From Rugalucina vietnamica (taxonomy: Eukaryota > Mollusca > Bivalvia > Lucinida > Lucinidae), in the NCBI GenBank assembly GCA_964017185.1, contig OZ024873.1, positions 45,122,760-45,186,759 of the forward strand: DNA of 64,000 nucleotides, read 5' to 3'. Made by a program: the position numbers and the translations under genes. The notes below the pieces were generated by a model that worked only from the letters and a program-made list of their open reading frames with translations, was not told the origin of the DNA and did no database searches. Below, piece after piece: positions 23,340 through 34,818 of the stretch (the first letter of the stretch is position 1; each line of letters opens with the position of its first letter).

Positions 23340-23590
23340 TGTTATGTCCCATCGCACTACTCATTCATTCGAGATTATCTAGCTTCTATAAATAGCACAG
23401 CTATTCGATACAATGTATCATATAAGTACAAACTCTGACATACTGCGTCAGGGAGTCGACTCTTTGTCTCAGTGGTTAGAGCATTGGATTTCTACCCCGG
23501 CGGTCCGGGTTCGAATCCCATCTGGGACGTGGGATTTTTTTCAAGCTATGCATCATCTCTAATTAGTTACGAAGTTTCATATTCGTAAGA
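23340..23590 (+). repeat. Left LTR of the TRIM
   Basis: 251 bp, starts TGTTATGTCCCATCGCAC and ends CATATTCGTAAGA. TATAAATAG at 23397-23405; tRNA-like cassette at 23465-23541. About eight bases shorter than the right LTR, mainly from one 9-base difference near ATTATCTA. Confidence 0.85.
23465..23541 (+). promoter_or_regulatory. Pol III-type tRNA-like cassette, left LTR
   Basis: A box TGTCTCAGTGGTTAGAGC (23465-23482), B box GGGTTCGAATCCC (23507-23519), T7 terminator-like run (23535-23541). The spacing fits a tRNA gene. A functional cloverleaf could not be drawn because the acceptor and anticodon stems do not pair well. Confidence 0.7.
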
Positions 23591-23608
23591 TGGGGGCTCG
23601 TCCGGGAT
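23591..23608 (+). promoter_or_regulatory. Primer-binding site (tRNA-Pro)
   Basis: TGGGGGCTCGTCCGGGAT directly follows the left LTR. It is complementary to the conserved tRNA-Pro 3' end including CCA. Confidence 0.9.
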
Positions 23609-23683
23609 GGACCATTTGAGTCATTTAGTCATTATAATGACATTCTCGTAATCATAAATGATTACTTCCTCGAAATGAGGGTG

Positions 23684-23942
23684 TGTTATGTCCCATCGCA
23701 CCACTCATTCATTCCAGATTATCTATGATGCGTAGCTTCTATAAATAGCACAGCTATTCGATACAATGTATCATATAAGTATAATCTCTGACATACTGCG
23801 TCAGGGAGTCGACTCTTTGGCTCAGTGGTTAGAGCATTGGATTTCTATACCCCGGCGGTCCGGGTTCGAATCCCATCTGGGACGTGGGATTTTTTTCAAG
23901 CTATGCATCATCTCTTACTTACGAATTTTCATATTCGTAAGA
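23684..23942 (+). repeat. Right LTR of the TRIM
   Basis: 259 bp. TATAAATAG at 23740-23748; A box TGGCTCAGTGGTTAGAGC at 23817-23834, closer to consensus than the left copy; B box 23862-23874; seven T at 23890-23896. LTR divergence indicates that the insertion is not brand new. Confidence 0.85.
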
Positions 23943-23946
23943 ATCT

Positions 23947-24262
23947 CTACCCCGGAGCTTCCATATATCCGCTCTACCCCGGGTTTTTATAAATCATCTC
24001 TACCGTTGGGTTTTTATATATCATCTCTACCCTGGGGTTTTATACATCGTCTCTATCTCGGGGTTTCCAAATATCTCTACCCCGGGTTTTTTTTATAAAT
24101 CATCTCTACCCTGGGTTTTTTTATATATCATCTCTACCCCGTGGTTTCCATATGTCATCTCTACCCTGGGGTTATTTATATACCTTCTCTTCCTCGGGGT
24201 TTCCATATATCCTCTCTACCCTGGATTTTTATATATCATCTCTACCCCGGGGTATTAATATT
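23947..24262. repeat. 27-bp minisatellite, block B
   Basis: Continuation of block A to the right of the TRIM, about 11 units with TACCCTGGGG and TACCGTTGGG variants. Confidence 0.9.
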
Positions 24263-24561
24263 TCTTGCACACCAGACAGAAATTGCCACACTTTGCATCT
24301 CACCCAGGTGTTCTCACCCAGGTGTTCTCACCCAGGCTAAGTGCGCCAAAAATATTACGCAAAACCTTGAAATAAACCAGATTTGGGGGGTTGTTGTGCA
24401 AGAAAAAGAATCTAATATGGTGTTCTTTTCTAGATGGAAGTTTTCCAACCCTCGGGATGACCGTGCTGAGCGGAACCTCGGCGGAGCCTCGGTTCCGCTC
24501 AGCACGGTCATCCCTTGGGTTGGAAACTTCCATCTAGAACAGAACCCCATATAAGATTCTT
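24263..24561. mobile_element. Hairpin-bearing insertion in the minisatellite
   Basis: Non-satellite DNA. The left part is bounded by TTTCTTGCACA and its inverse TGTGCAAGAAA (24270-24280, 24395-24405) and holds TCACCCAGGTGT direct repeats. The right part, 24408-24561, is a near-perfect inverted repeat: CTAGATGGAAG, CCAACCC and GGATGACCGTGCTGAGCGGA mirrored around TCGGCGGAGCC. Open frames on both strands come from the symmetry. Confidence 0.75.
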
Positions 24562-27046
24562 ATAATATCATCTCTACCCTGGGGTATTCATATATCATCT
24601 CTACCAAGGATTTTTTCTATATCATCTTTATTACGGGGTTTTTATATATCATCTCTACCCGGGGTATTTATATACGGATTTCCATAAATCATCTCTACCC
24701 CGGGTTTTCCATATATCATCTCTACCACGGGTTTTCCATATATCGTCTCTATCCCGGGTTTTTAAATATCATCTCTACCCCAGGGTGTCCATATATCATC
24801 TCTACCCCGGGGTTTCCTTATGTCCTCTCTACCTCGGGTTTTTATATATAATTTCTACTCCGGAGTATTTATATATCATCTGTACCCCGGGGTTTAACAT
24901 ATCATCTCTACCCCGGGGTTTCCATGCATAATCTGTACCCCGGGGTTTCCCTATATCCTCTCTACCCCGGGATTTTATATATCATCTGTACCCCGGGTTT
25001 TTTATGTACCCGGGGTTTCCATACATCATCTCCATCCCGTGGTTTCCATATATCATCTCTACCCTGGGGTTTCCATATGTCCTTTCTACCCCGGGTTTTA
25101 TATATCATCTCTCCCCCGGGTGTTTATATATCATCTCTACCCCGGGGGTTTTATATATCATCTCTATCCGGGGTATTTATATATCATCTCCTCCCCGGGC
25201 CAGGGTTTCCATATATCATCTTTATCCCAGGGTTTTCATATATGTCCTCTCTGCCCCGGGTTTTTATATATCATCTCTACCCGGGGCATTTATAGGTCAT
25301 CTGTACCCCGGGGGTTTTATATATCATCTCTACCCCGGGTTTTTATATATCATCTCTACCCCGGGGTTTTTATATATTATCTCTACGCGAGGTATTAACA
25401 TATCATCTCTACCCCGGGGTTTTTATATAATATCTACCCCGGAATTTCCATTTCCATATAACCTCTCTACCCCGGGGTATTTATATATTATCTATACCCT
25501 GGGGCTTTTATATATCCTCTCTACCCAGGGGTTTCTATATATCCTCTCTACCAAAGGTTTTTATATATCATCTCCACCACGGGGTATTTATTTATCATCT
25601 CTACCCCTGGGTTTTTATACATCATCTCTTCCTTGGGGGTTTTTACATATGATCTCTACCCTGGGGTTTCCATACATCATCTCTACCCAGGGGTTTCAAT
25701 TTATCATCTCTACCCCGGGGTTTCCATATATCTTCTCTACCCCGGGTTTTTATATATCATCTCTGCCCCGGGATTTCCATATATCCTCTCTACCCCGGGT
25801 TTTCACATATCATCTCTACCCTGGGGTTTATAATCATCTCTACCCGGGTATTTATAATCACCTCTACCCCGGGTTTTTTATATATCATCTCTACCCCGGG
25901 ATTTCCAATATAATCTCTACCCCGGGGTTTCCGTATAACCTCTCTACCCTGGTGTATTTATATATCATCTATACCCCGGAGCTTTTATATATCCACTCTA
26001 CCCCGGGGTTTCCATATATCCTCTCTGCACTGGGGGTTTCCATATATCATGTCTACCCGGGGTTTATATATCATCGCTACCCCGGTTTTTTATATCATCT
26101 CTACCCCGGGGTTTCTATATATCATCTCTACCCTTGGGTTATTTATATATCTTCTCTACCCTTGGGTATTTATGTATCATCTCTACCCCGGGGTTTCCAC
26201 ATATCATCTCCACCCCGAGTTTTTACCCCGGGGTTTATATATCATCGCTACCCCGGTTTTTTTTATATCATCTCTACCCCAGGGTTTCTATATATCATCT
26301 CTACCCTTGGGTTATTTATATATCTTCTTTACCCCGGGGTGTTTATATATCATCTCTACCCCGGAGCTTCCATATATCATCTCCATCCCGGGTTTTTATA
26401 TATCGTCGCTGACCTGGGGTATTTATATACATGTATAATCTCTAGCCCGTTTTTTATATATCATCTCTACCCCGGGGTTTCCATATATCCTCTCTACCCC
26501 GGGGTTTCCATATATCCTCTCTACCGCGGGGTTTTATATATCACCTCTACCCCGGGGCATTTATATGTCATCTCTACATGGGGATTTTTATATATCACCC
26601 CTACTCCGGGATTTCCATATACGTGTATCATCTTTACCCCGGGGTCTCCATATATACTCTCTACCCCGGGTTTTTATATATCATCTCTACCCCGGGGTAT
26701 TTATAAATCATCTATACCCCGGGGTTTTTATATATCATCTCTACCCAGGGTTTTTATATATCATCTCTTCCCCGGGTCTTGCATATATCATCTCTACCCC
26801 GGGGTTTTTATATATCATCTCTTCCCCGGGGTCTATATGTATCATCCCTACCTCGTGGTATTTATATTTCATCTTTTCCCCGGGTTTTTATATATCATTT
26901 CTACCCCGGGGTTTTTATATATCATATCTACCCCGGTTTTTTTTATTCATCATCTCTACCCCAGGGTATTATAAGCTCTATCCCGGGTTATTTATATATC
27001 ATCTGTACCCCGGGTTTCCATATATCATCTCTAACCTGGTTTTTTT
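24562..27046. repeat. 27-bp minisatellite, block C
   Basis: About 90 units, mostly TATATATCATCTCTACCCCG followed by GGGTTT. Gives a 656-codon artificial frame (repeating YHLYPGVFI). No other content. Confidence 0.95.
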
Positions 27047-27050
27047 TATA

Positions 27051-28635
27051 CAGGTGCGTTCAGTTATTAATATACCCCTGCGATATTCAGAAATAAATTG
27101 ACAACTTTTCTTGTTTTTGAACAATCGTCACTGGCAAGAAATGGACAATTGGATGAATTTGTTTATATAGTGTGTTAAGTATGAGTTTAAATATTTACTC
27201 TGTATATAGAACTTCCATATCTTGTGTTGGTGTATGCCTAAATTGATTAAATAACATTATAGCCAAAAATTTAACAAAACATTTCGCTTTTATTCAAGTT
27301 TCAAAGATTCCACAAGGAATCATGGTTAGCGGATTGTAATTATATTTGTACGTTATGAAAGAAAACCATTTTTGAACTAAGGCTGAAAATTTGGTATTTT
27401 TATTGCCACTAGTTACAAAGTTACACCCTGATTTTCATTCATTGTACATTTTAGAATTTCGTAGTAAAGCGGTTAATACAATGTAAAACTAAGCATGTCA
27501 GTGTTATTTTGCAAGGAAACTAATATTCTACCAGGAGGCTTTTACAAACAAAGCTTGCTGGTGAGTTCCTTCATGAGGTAAGCATGTTTTAAAGCACTGT
27601 GGAGTCTTCCATGGCTTTGTATTCTGCCAAATTGTGGGTTGGCATTTCATAATACAATTCATAGTTTGGTTTCTCGGCACAGAATACCCTTGGGGACTGG
27701 AACTTTCAAAGAGAGGATTTTATTGTTAGACTTCTTTCACAGCTCATCGTCGTGATATTTCAATCCTCTTGTATAGGCTTCAAGTCAAGGGAATCACTAG
27801 GACATTCAAAGACAGACATTCCTCTAATATCAATAATGTGTTTTGCGGATTTAGGATAAATACAAAGAACATTGCCTTGCATAAATACACATCCTTTATT
27901 GGCATGTTAATTTCCATGACTTAAACACTGAGGAAGAGGTTTGGAATATCAGGAAGGGGAGATGTGAGTCATTGCCTAACAATCAATTTAGCACACTATG
28001 GTATTCGGTGAGGAGGAACAAATCATGAAGCTGTTTGATGAAATGCCAACTCACGTTTTGGCAGAATACTTAGCCATGGGTGACTCTACAGAGCTTTAAT
28101 ACATGCTCACCTCACAAAGGAACTCAATAGCAAGCTTTGGTCGTAAAACCGTCCAGGTAGAATATTAGTTTTCTTGCAAATAAACACTGACATGCTTAGT
28201 TTTACATTGTAACAACCGCTTTACCAAGATATTCTAAAATGTACAATGAATGAAAATCAGGGTGTAACTTTGTAAATAGTGATCATAAAGACACCAAATT
28301 TTCAGCCTTAGTACAAAAATGATTATTCTTTTATAACTTACAAATATAGTTACAATCCGTTATCCATGATTCCTTGTGGAATCTTTGACACTCGACTATC
28401 AGCGAATTTTTTGTTAAACATTTGGCTCCATATGTTATTTAATAAATTTAGGCATAAAAATCACAAGATCTGGAAGTTTTTTATACAAAGTAAATATATA
28501 CTCACACTTAACACATTATATAAACAAATTCATCCAGTTGTCCATTTTTTGCCAGTGATGATTGTTCAAAAACAATTTAAGTTGTCAATTTATTTCTGAA
28601 TATCGCAGGGGTATATTAATAACTGAACGCACCTG
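27051..28635. mobile_element. 1.6-kb foldback (long inverted repeat) element
   Basis: Starts CAGGTGCGTTCAGTTATTAA and ends with its inverse TTAATAACTGAACGCACCTG. The arms stay complementary with mismatches for at least 650 bp each (e.g. TTTGTTTATATAGTGTGTTA with TAACACATTATATAAACAAA); the symmetry centre is near 27843. Flanked by TATA on both sides (27047-27050, 28636-28639). No long frame. Inserted in the 27-bp array. Confidence 0.85.
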
Positions 28636-28639
28636 TATA

Positions 28640-29155
28640 GCATCTCTACCCGGGAATTTATTTATCATCTCTGCCGCGTTTTTTTTCTTTCAATAATTAT
28701 TATATCTACCCCGGGGATTTCATATATCATCTCTTCCCTTAGGTTTCCATTTATCAGCTCTATCCCGCGGTACGATAAATCATGTCTACCCCGGGGGTAT
28801 ATATCATCTCTACCCGGGATTTTTATATATCATCTCTTCCCCGAACTTTTTTATATATCATTTCTACCCCGGGATTTTATATATATCATCTCTGTCCCGG
28901 GGTTTCCATATATTATCTCTACCACTGAGTTTCCATATATCATCTCTACCCCGGGGTTTCCATATACATGTATATCATCTGTACCCCGGGGTCTTATATC
29001 CCGGGGTTTTTATATACCATCTCTACCTTACCCCGGGGTTTCCATATATTATCTCTACCTCGGGTTTTCCATATATCATTTTTGCCTGAGGTTTTCCATA
29101 GCTACTCTCTACCACGGGGTTTCCATACATCATATCTACCCCGGGGTTTCCATAT
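28640..29155. repeat. 27-bp minisatellite, block D
   Basis: About 19 diverged units between the foldback element and a short unique segment. Confidence 0.9.
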
Positions 29156-29269
29156 CAGATCAGCTGGCTAATTGTCACTCCGCTCCACTTCGGTACCTCG
29201 TTCCACTTCTCTTACAGCTTAGCATAGGTTGTATTTAAACCAATGTCGAACTGATTGCGGATTTCGTAA

Positions 29270-29413
29270 ATGACTTGCAGCTATGTTATTTTGCTATTAA
29301 TCGTATTATTTTTGTTATGTATTTGTACCAGTGCCGAAGATCTTTCAGTAAACAGATCAAATTGCCTAAAACGTTTAAATGAATGTAGAAAAAACAAACG
29401 ATTTTTTACTTTA
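29270..29413 (+). CDS. Possible small secreted-peptide exon
   Basis: A unique island (29156-29413) between minisatellite blocks contains ATG at 29270 and a textbook signal peptide, MTCSYVILLLIVLFLLCICT then SA. This is followed by EDLSVNRSNCLKRLNECRKN, a basic segment with two Cys. The frame then runs into the minisatellite without a clear donor or stop. GTATTTAAA lies about 38 bases upstream. It may be the 5' exon of a captured or broken gene, or chance. No family recognised. Confidence 0.3.
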
Positions 29414-29605
29414 CCTTGGATTTTTTATATATCATCTCTACCCCGGGGTTTTATATATCATCTCTACCCCGAGGTTCCTATATATCATCTCTAACCAAGG
29501 GTTTCCAATATCATCTCTACCCCGGGGTTTTTAAATATCGTCCCTACCCCGAGGCTTCCATATATCACCTCTACCCCGTGGTTTTCATATATCATCGCCA
29601 TATAT
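29414..29605. repeat. 27-bp minisatellite, block E
   Basis: About seven units, including TACCCCGAGG variants. Confidence 0.9.
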
Positions 29606-30050
29606 CATCAGGGTTATTTATCATGATTTATTTGTTTGTCCTTGATGACTAGTTAGAGATTCAACATGAGGACCGAACAACTAACTAAATGTTGTGAATC
29701 ACTGCTGAAGCTGAGGGTGAGGTTAGGTACCTGTGAAATCGATTGAAGCCCGCCAGTAATTTTATATTACTGATCGTTCCAAGGCGGTACTTATGTTGTG
29801 GTTCCATTTTTTATGTTTTGGTGTTAAAATTTTTGTGCTGTTTGCGCCTTATGTATGTTTTCATATCTTTAGTTAAGTTTAGGTAACTGAGTGGCCACCT
29901 ATTGGGAAAATAGCTGCTCATTCGGCTTACGATATATTTTCATGGTATAAGTACCTGATTGTTAATTTATTTTTTACCACCTCGGTTTTTGGAGTGGGAA
30001 CCTCTTTCTGATTGTGCCTTTTCCTGATCGCTGCCTACTTGTTCATCTTT
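29606..30050 (+). repeat. Left arm of a large inverted repeat
   Basis: CTAGTTAGAGATTCA through TTTCTGATTGTGCCTTTTCCTG. It is present in inverted orientation at 32460-32830, so the two arms enclose about 2.4 kb of minisatellite. An internal part (CGATCGTTCC-like, ATTACTGATCGTTCCAAGGC) recurs directly at 30060-30125. Nature unknown. Confidence 0.75.
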
Positions 30051-30127
30051 AAGCCCTCCAGTAATATCATATTACTGATCGTTCCAAGGCGATACTTCTG
30101 TTGTGGTTCCATTTGTTTATGTTTTGG

Positions 30128-32370
30128 AGTCGACATATATCATCTCTACCCCAGGGTTTTATATATCATCACTACAACGGGATTTTAATACATAATCTCT
30201 GGGGTTTTTATAGAGAATCTCTACCCTGAGAATTCCATATATGATTTCCACCACGGGGTTTTGACATTTCATCTCTATTATCATATCTACCCTGGGGCTT
30301 TTATATATCACCTCTTTCCCGGTTTTTTTTATATATCATCGCTACCCTACCCCGGGGTTTCCATATATTATCTATACCCCGGGATTTTTATATCATCTCT
30401 ACCCAGAGGATTCCATATATCATCTCTACCCCGGGGTATTTATATATCATCTCTACCCCTGGTTTTCCATATATTATCTCTACCCCGGGGTTTTCGTATA
30501 TCATATCTATCCCGGGGTTTTCATACTGTTTATCATCTCTTCTCCGGGATTTTATATATCATCTCTATCCCAAGTGGTTTATATATCATCTCTACCCCAG
30601 GGTTCTATATACCATCTCTAACCCGGGGGTTTTATATATCATCTCTACCCCGGGGTTCCCACATATTATCTCCAACCCGGGGTTTCCAATATCATCTCTA
30701 CCCCGTGGTTTATAAATATCATCTCTTCCCTGAGGTTTCAATATATCATGTGTACCCCGGAGTTTCCATATATCATCTCTAACCCGTCTTTCCATATATC
30801 ATCTCTATCACGGGATTTCCATATATCAACTCTACTCAAGGGTTTCCCATATATCATCTCTAACCCGGCGTTTCAAGTATCAGCTCTAACCCGGCGTTTC
30901 AAGTATCATCTATACCACGGGTTTTTACCATATATCATATCTACCCCGTGTTTCCATATATCATCTCTTCCATATATCGTCTCTACCCCAGGGGTTCAAT
31001 ATAATCATCATCTGTATCCCAGGGATTTATAATTCTTCTCTACCCCGAGAATTCCATATATGCTTTCTACCACGGGGTTTTGACATTTCATCTCCTTTCC
31101 GGGGTTTTCATATATTATCTCATCCCTACCCCGGGGTTCCCATATATCAGCGCTATCCCGGGGTTTTATATATCATCTCAACCTCTGGGTTTCCATATAT
31201 CAGCGCTATCCCGGGGTTTTATATATCATCTCAACCTCTGGGTTTCCATACATCGTCTCTACCCTGGGTTTTCCATATATCACCTCTTCCCTGGGATTTC
31301 TATACATAATCTCTACCCGGTGTTTCCAATATCATCAAATATCATCTCTACCCCGGGGTGTTTAAATATCATCTCTACCTCAAAGTTTCCATACAATGTA
31401 TATCATTTTTTACCCGGGATATTAATATATCATCTCAACCCCGGGTTTTTTAAATATCATCTCTACCTGGTGTTTCCAATATCATATCTATCCCGGGTTG
31501 TTTAAATATCATCTCTACCCCGGGGTTTCCATACAATGTATATAATCTCTACCCCGGGGTATTTATACATGTACGTATATCATATCTACCCCGGTTTTTT
31601 TTTTTTAAATATCATCTCTACCTTGAGGTTTCCATATATAACCGCTACCCCGGGTTTTCCATATATCACCTCTATCCCGGTTTTTGTGATATACCGTCTC
31701 AACCCTGGATATTTCCAACATCATCTCTATTTCGGGTTTTCCATGTATCATAATTACCCTGGGGTTTTCATATATCATCGCTACCATGGGAGTTTTGTAT
31801 ATCATTGCTACCCCGGGGGTTTTATAATCTCTACCACGGGATTCACATATATCATCTCAAAGCCGGGGTTTCCAATATTATCTCTACCCCGGGGTTTTTA
31901 AATTTTACTCTACCTCGGGGATTCCATATATTATCTCTATCCCGGGATTTTCATATATCATCTCTACCCCGGGAATTCCATATATCATCTTTACCCCGGG
32001 GTTTTTATATATCATCTCTACCCCGGTGTATTTACATGTATATATCATCTCTATCCCGGAGTTTCCATATATCATCTCTACCCCGATGTTTTTATAAATT
32101 ATTTCTACCCCGGGGTATCATTTATATCATCTCTACTCCGGGTTTTCAATATCATCTCTGTCCCGTTTTTTTTTATATATCATTTCTACCTCGAGGTTTC
32201 CATATATCATTTCTATTCCGGGGATTTATATATCATCTCTGCCACGGGGTTTTTATATATCTTCTCTACCCCGGTTTTTTTTATATACCAGGGTATCCAT
32301 ATACATGTATTATCACTATCCCGGGGTTTTTATATATCATCGCTACCCCGTGGTTTCCATATGTGCTTTT
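30128..32370. repeat. 27-bp minisatellite, block F
   Basis: About 80 units, more diverged than block C, with many unit-length variants (insertions of ACATGTA or ATACAATG). Confidence 0.95.
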
Positions 32371-32459
32371 CCGTTACTACAGTGAATTTTGCAAATTTCA
32401 CTTTTTGAATAAATGGGGACTAGTGGTGCTCTGCAGTTCTAAGTCAGTTGATATCATTG

Positions 32460-32830
32460 AAAAGGTACACTTAGGCAATGGTCAGTAAAAGGCGCAATCA
32501 GAAAGAAATTCTCACTCAAAAAGCCGAGGTGGGAAAAGCTTAATTGACAATTAGGTCCTTATACTTAGAAAACATATCGTAAGCCGAGTGAGCAGCTTTT
32601 TCCCCAAATAGGCGGCCACTCAGTTACCCGAACTTAAATATGGAACCACAACAGAAGTATCGCCTTGGAACGATCAGTAATATAAAATTACTGGGAGGCT
32701 TAAATCGATTTTACAGGCGCCTAACCTCACCCTCATCTTCTGCAGTGGTTCACAACATTTAGTTAGTTTTTCTTTCCTCGTGGTGAATCTCTAACTAGCC
32801 AGCGAATCATCAAAGAAAAACAAAAAAAAA
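32460..32830 (-). repeat. Right arm of the large inverted repeat
   Basis: Inverse of 29606-30050: GGCGCAATCAGAAAGAAATT, GCCGAGGTGG, CGTAAGCCGAGTGAGCAGCT, GGCCACTCAGTTACC, then TGAATCTCTAACTAGC. Confidence 0.75.
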
Positions 32831-33569
32831 ATCATGATAACTACTCTGATGAATCAAAAACGAGGACTCAACAGTTTCGGTAAGTTGCCCGACGACTGAG
32901 ATCCCTGGGCGCCGCCGAATAACTTACTGAAACCCGGTGCATAAGAAAAACACAAGTTGAACCCCGGTGGGCAAAGCAACAGGCAAGCTCCGGCCCCAAC
33001 CAACCAAAATGAATAGCTTTATGTCGGTGCCATCATAAAGTCTGACGCCCGACCCACCGGCGTGCAATTAAAGAAAGCAGCATGGTTATCAACCATGATT
33101 GGGTTAAAAACCAAGCATGCAGACTGTCGCATAACATTCAAGTTATAACCTATGCGCCTGTAACGTGTTAACTATGTTTTTTTCTGAGTTGAAAAGAAAA
33201 ATCATTACCGTTCCAATAAAAGTTTGGTTTCGAAAGGCGCTCAAGTAAAAGCGTATTTAGCCCAACATTAAATGATTTGGAAATCAACTCATAGTGTCTG
33301 CGATAAAATTTAGAAAAAAAAATCGGAGTTTATGATACCGATAGCCCTGCTGGAGAAGTTTGGCTGTTAAACATTTATTTCGCGCGTTAAGTCCGGTACA
33401 TGATTGCAGACTCTAGCAAACCTAATAAGTTGCGAAACGTACGAGAGATATAACACAATTACACGAACTTTCCGAACGACCTACGTATACTCCATAAGAA
33501 GCACGGCGAGGAACGTCACCATCCAAAAACGGAAAATTTACTATATAGACTTCTGGCTGAAAAAGGTCC
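32831..33569. other. No gene seen
   Basis: Unique-looking. A GC-richer part at 32880-33070 (CCTGGGCGCCGCCG, CCCCAACCAACCAAAATG) could be a piece of a retroelement, but no frame or terminal repeat supports this. Confidence 0.35.
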
Positions 33570-34818
33570 TGCTCCCCACTCCTAGGGAATTTTGCAGACA
33601 TAGTCTATCTTAAAGAGCAGTCTTTTCTGATTCAAATGAGAGATGTTTGCACTTTGTACGCCGGGGCGTAACGGTGTAACGGCTATTTAAAAATAACAAC
33701 TGTTACCAGTTTATAATATTTGCAGTATTCTTTGATTGGGAATGTAAAGTAGGTTGTTTTACCATAATTCTACCATTTTCTGCAAGATTCTTCAAGGAAA
33801 ATATGTGGGATGCATAATTCTATCAAGCTGACAGAGATGGTTCTCTATTTATATAGCGTATATAACGTATGTAACAAAATTTATTTTTATAAACAAATAA
33901 GGTTTTCAGTAATAGTTTCTGTGGAGTACAAATCTGCAAACGCCAATGTGCAAGGTTAGAATGTCATGTTTGTGTTATTTGCATTCAAATGAGAGATGTT
34001 TGCACTTTGTACGCCGGGGCGTTACGGTGTAACGGCCATTTAAAAATAACTGCTACCAGCTTATCATATTACAGTATGTTTTATTTGAATTGAACAATAG
34101 GTTGTTTTACCATAATTCTACCATTTGTCTGCAAGATTCTTCAAGGGCAATATGTGGGATACATAATTTTATCAAGTTGATATAGAGTTTCTCAATTTGT
34201 GTAACATATGTAACAAAATATGTGAATTTACATATATAAACAAATAAGGGTTTCTGTAACAGTTTCTGTGGAGTACAAAGCTGCAAACACCAATGTGCAA
34301 GGTAATAATGACATGCTTGTGTTATTTTCATTTGCTAGATGTGTCTCAGTTGTAATGGTGTAGCGCCAAATTGTTTATATTTATATTTCATGTAATGTTA
34401 CAATGTTACCAATACCACAAGGGGTTAATTTGACCTACAAAATTGATCATATTTTCGTTATGACTTATCATAGACAACTGAGCTTGGTTTCATTTAAAAA
34501 CTTCTTCACTATAGCCGTTTCATCTCAAGGTAAATTATGCAAATTATCTTATTCGCATATTTGTGAATTTCAATATGTAGTATAGACATCAGCAAGCAGA
34601 CAGTATGAAAAAGTTGAGTAAAATGATAAACTATTGTCATTTTTCTGTAGCTGAAAACGCCATATCATAATTTCTTAATTTAGTTAAGGTAACATATGTA
34701 ACAGGCTGTTACAGGATAACGCCCCAACGCTCAGGGTGCAAACATCTCTTATTCTACTCAGCTTGAATTGTTCTTTAAGATAGGGTATGCCTGCAAAATT
34801 CCCTAGGTGGGGTGAGCA
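33570..34818. mobile_element. TIR element with internal duplication
   Basis: Left end TGCTCCCCACTCCTAGGGAA, right end inverse CCCTAGGTGGGGTGAGCA. Similarity continues about 100 bp (ATTTTGCAG, TATCTTAAAGA, AGAGATGTTTGCAC, GGGGCG). Inside, a ~360-bp block starting CAAATGAGAGATGTTTGCAC is repeated directly (from about 33637 and 33986). No protein; no clear target duplication. Confidence 0.7.

Larger units (their letters stand above)
23340..23942 (+). mobile_element. Miniature LTR retrotransposon (TRIM) with tRNA-like LTRs
   Basis: Two direct repeats (23340-23590, 23684-23942) flank a 93-bp interior. The interior opens with TGGGGGCTCGTCCGGGAT, an exact 18-base complement of the tRNA-Pro 3' end, the standard place and form of a primer-binding site. 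It closes with purine-rich GAAATGAGGGTG before the second LTR. The element is flanked by ATCT (23336-23339, 23943-23946), a 4-base target duplication. No protein is encoded, so it depends on enzymes from elsewhere. Each LTR holds TATAAATAG and then a tRNA-like segment with A and B boxes and seven T. The LTR ends are TGTT..AAGA rather than TG..CA. It sits inside the 27-bp minisatellite. Confidence 0.85.

Noticed and set aside
23465..23541. Stand-alone tRNA genes at 23.5 and 23.8 kb
   Set aside because: The acceptor and anticodon arms do not pair and the segments lie within paired LTRs, so they are described as LTR-embedded cassettes.
24300..24554. Three open frames of 77-137 codons
   Set aside because: They arise from the hairpin symmetry and the flanking minisatellite.
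22089..27101. Long open frames of 401, 656 and 235 codons with repeating YPGVTIYPL-type peptides
   Set aside because: They follow a 27-bp minisatellite, occur in two or three frames at once, and lack splice sites or non-repeat sequence.
34107..34331. 74-codon minus-strand frame
   Set aside because: Lies in a duplicated part of a non-coding TIR element.
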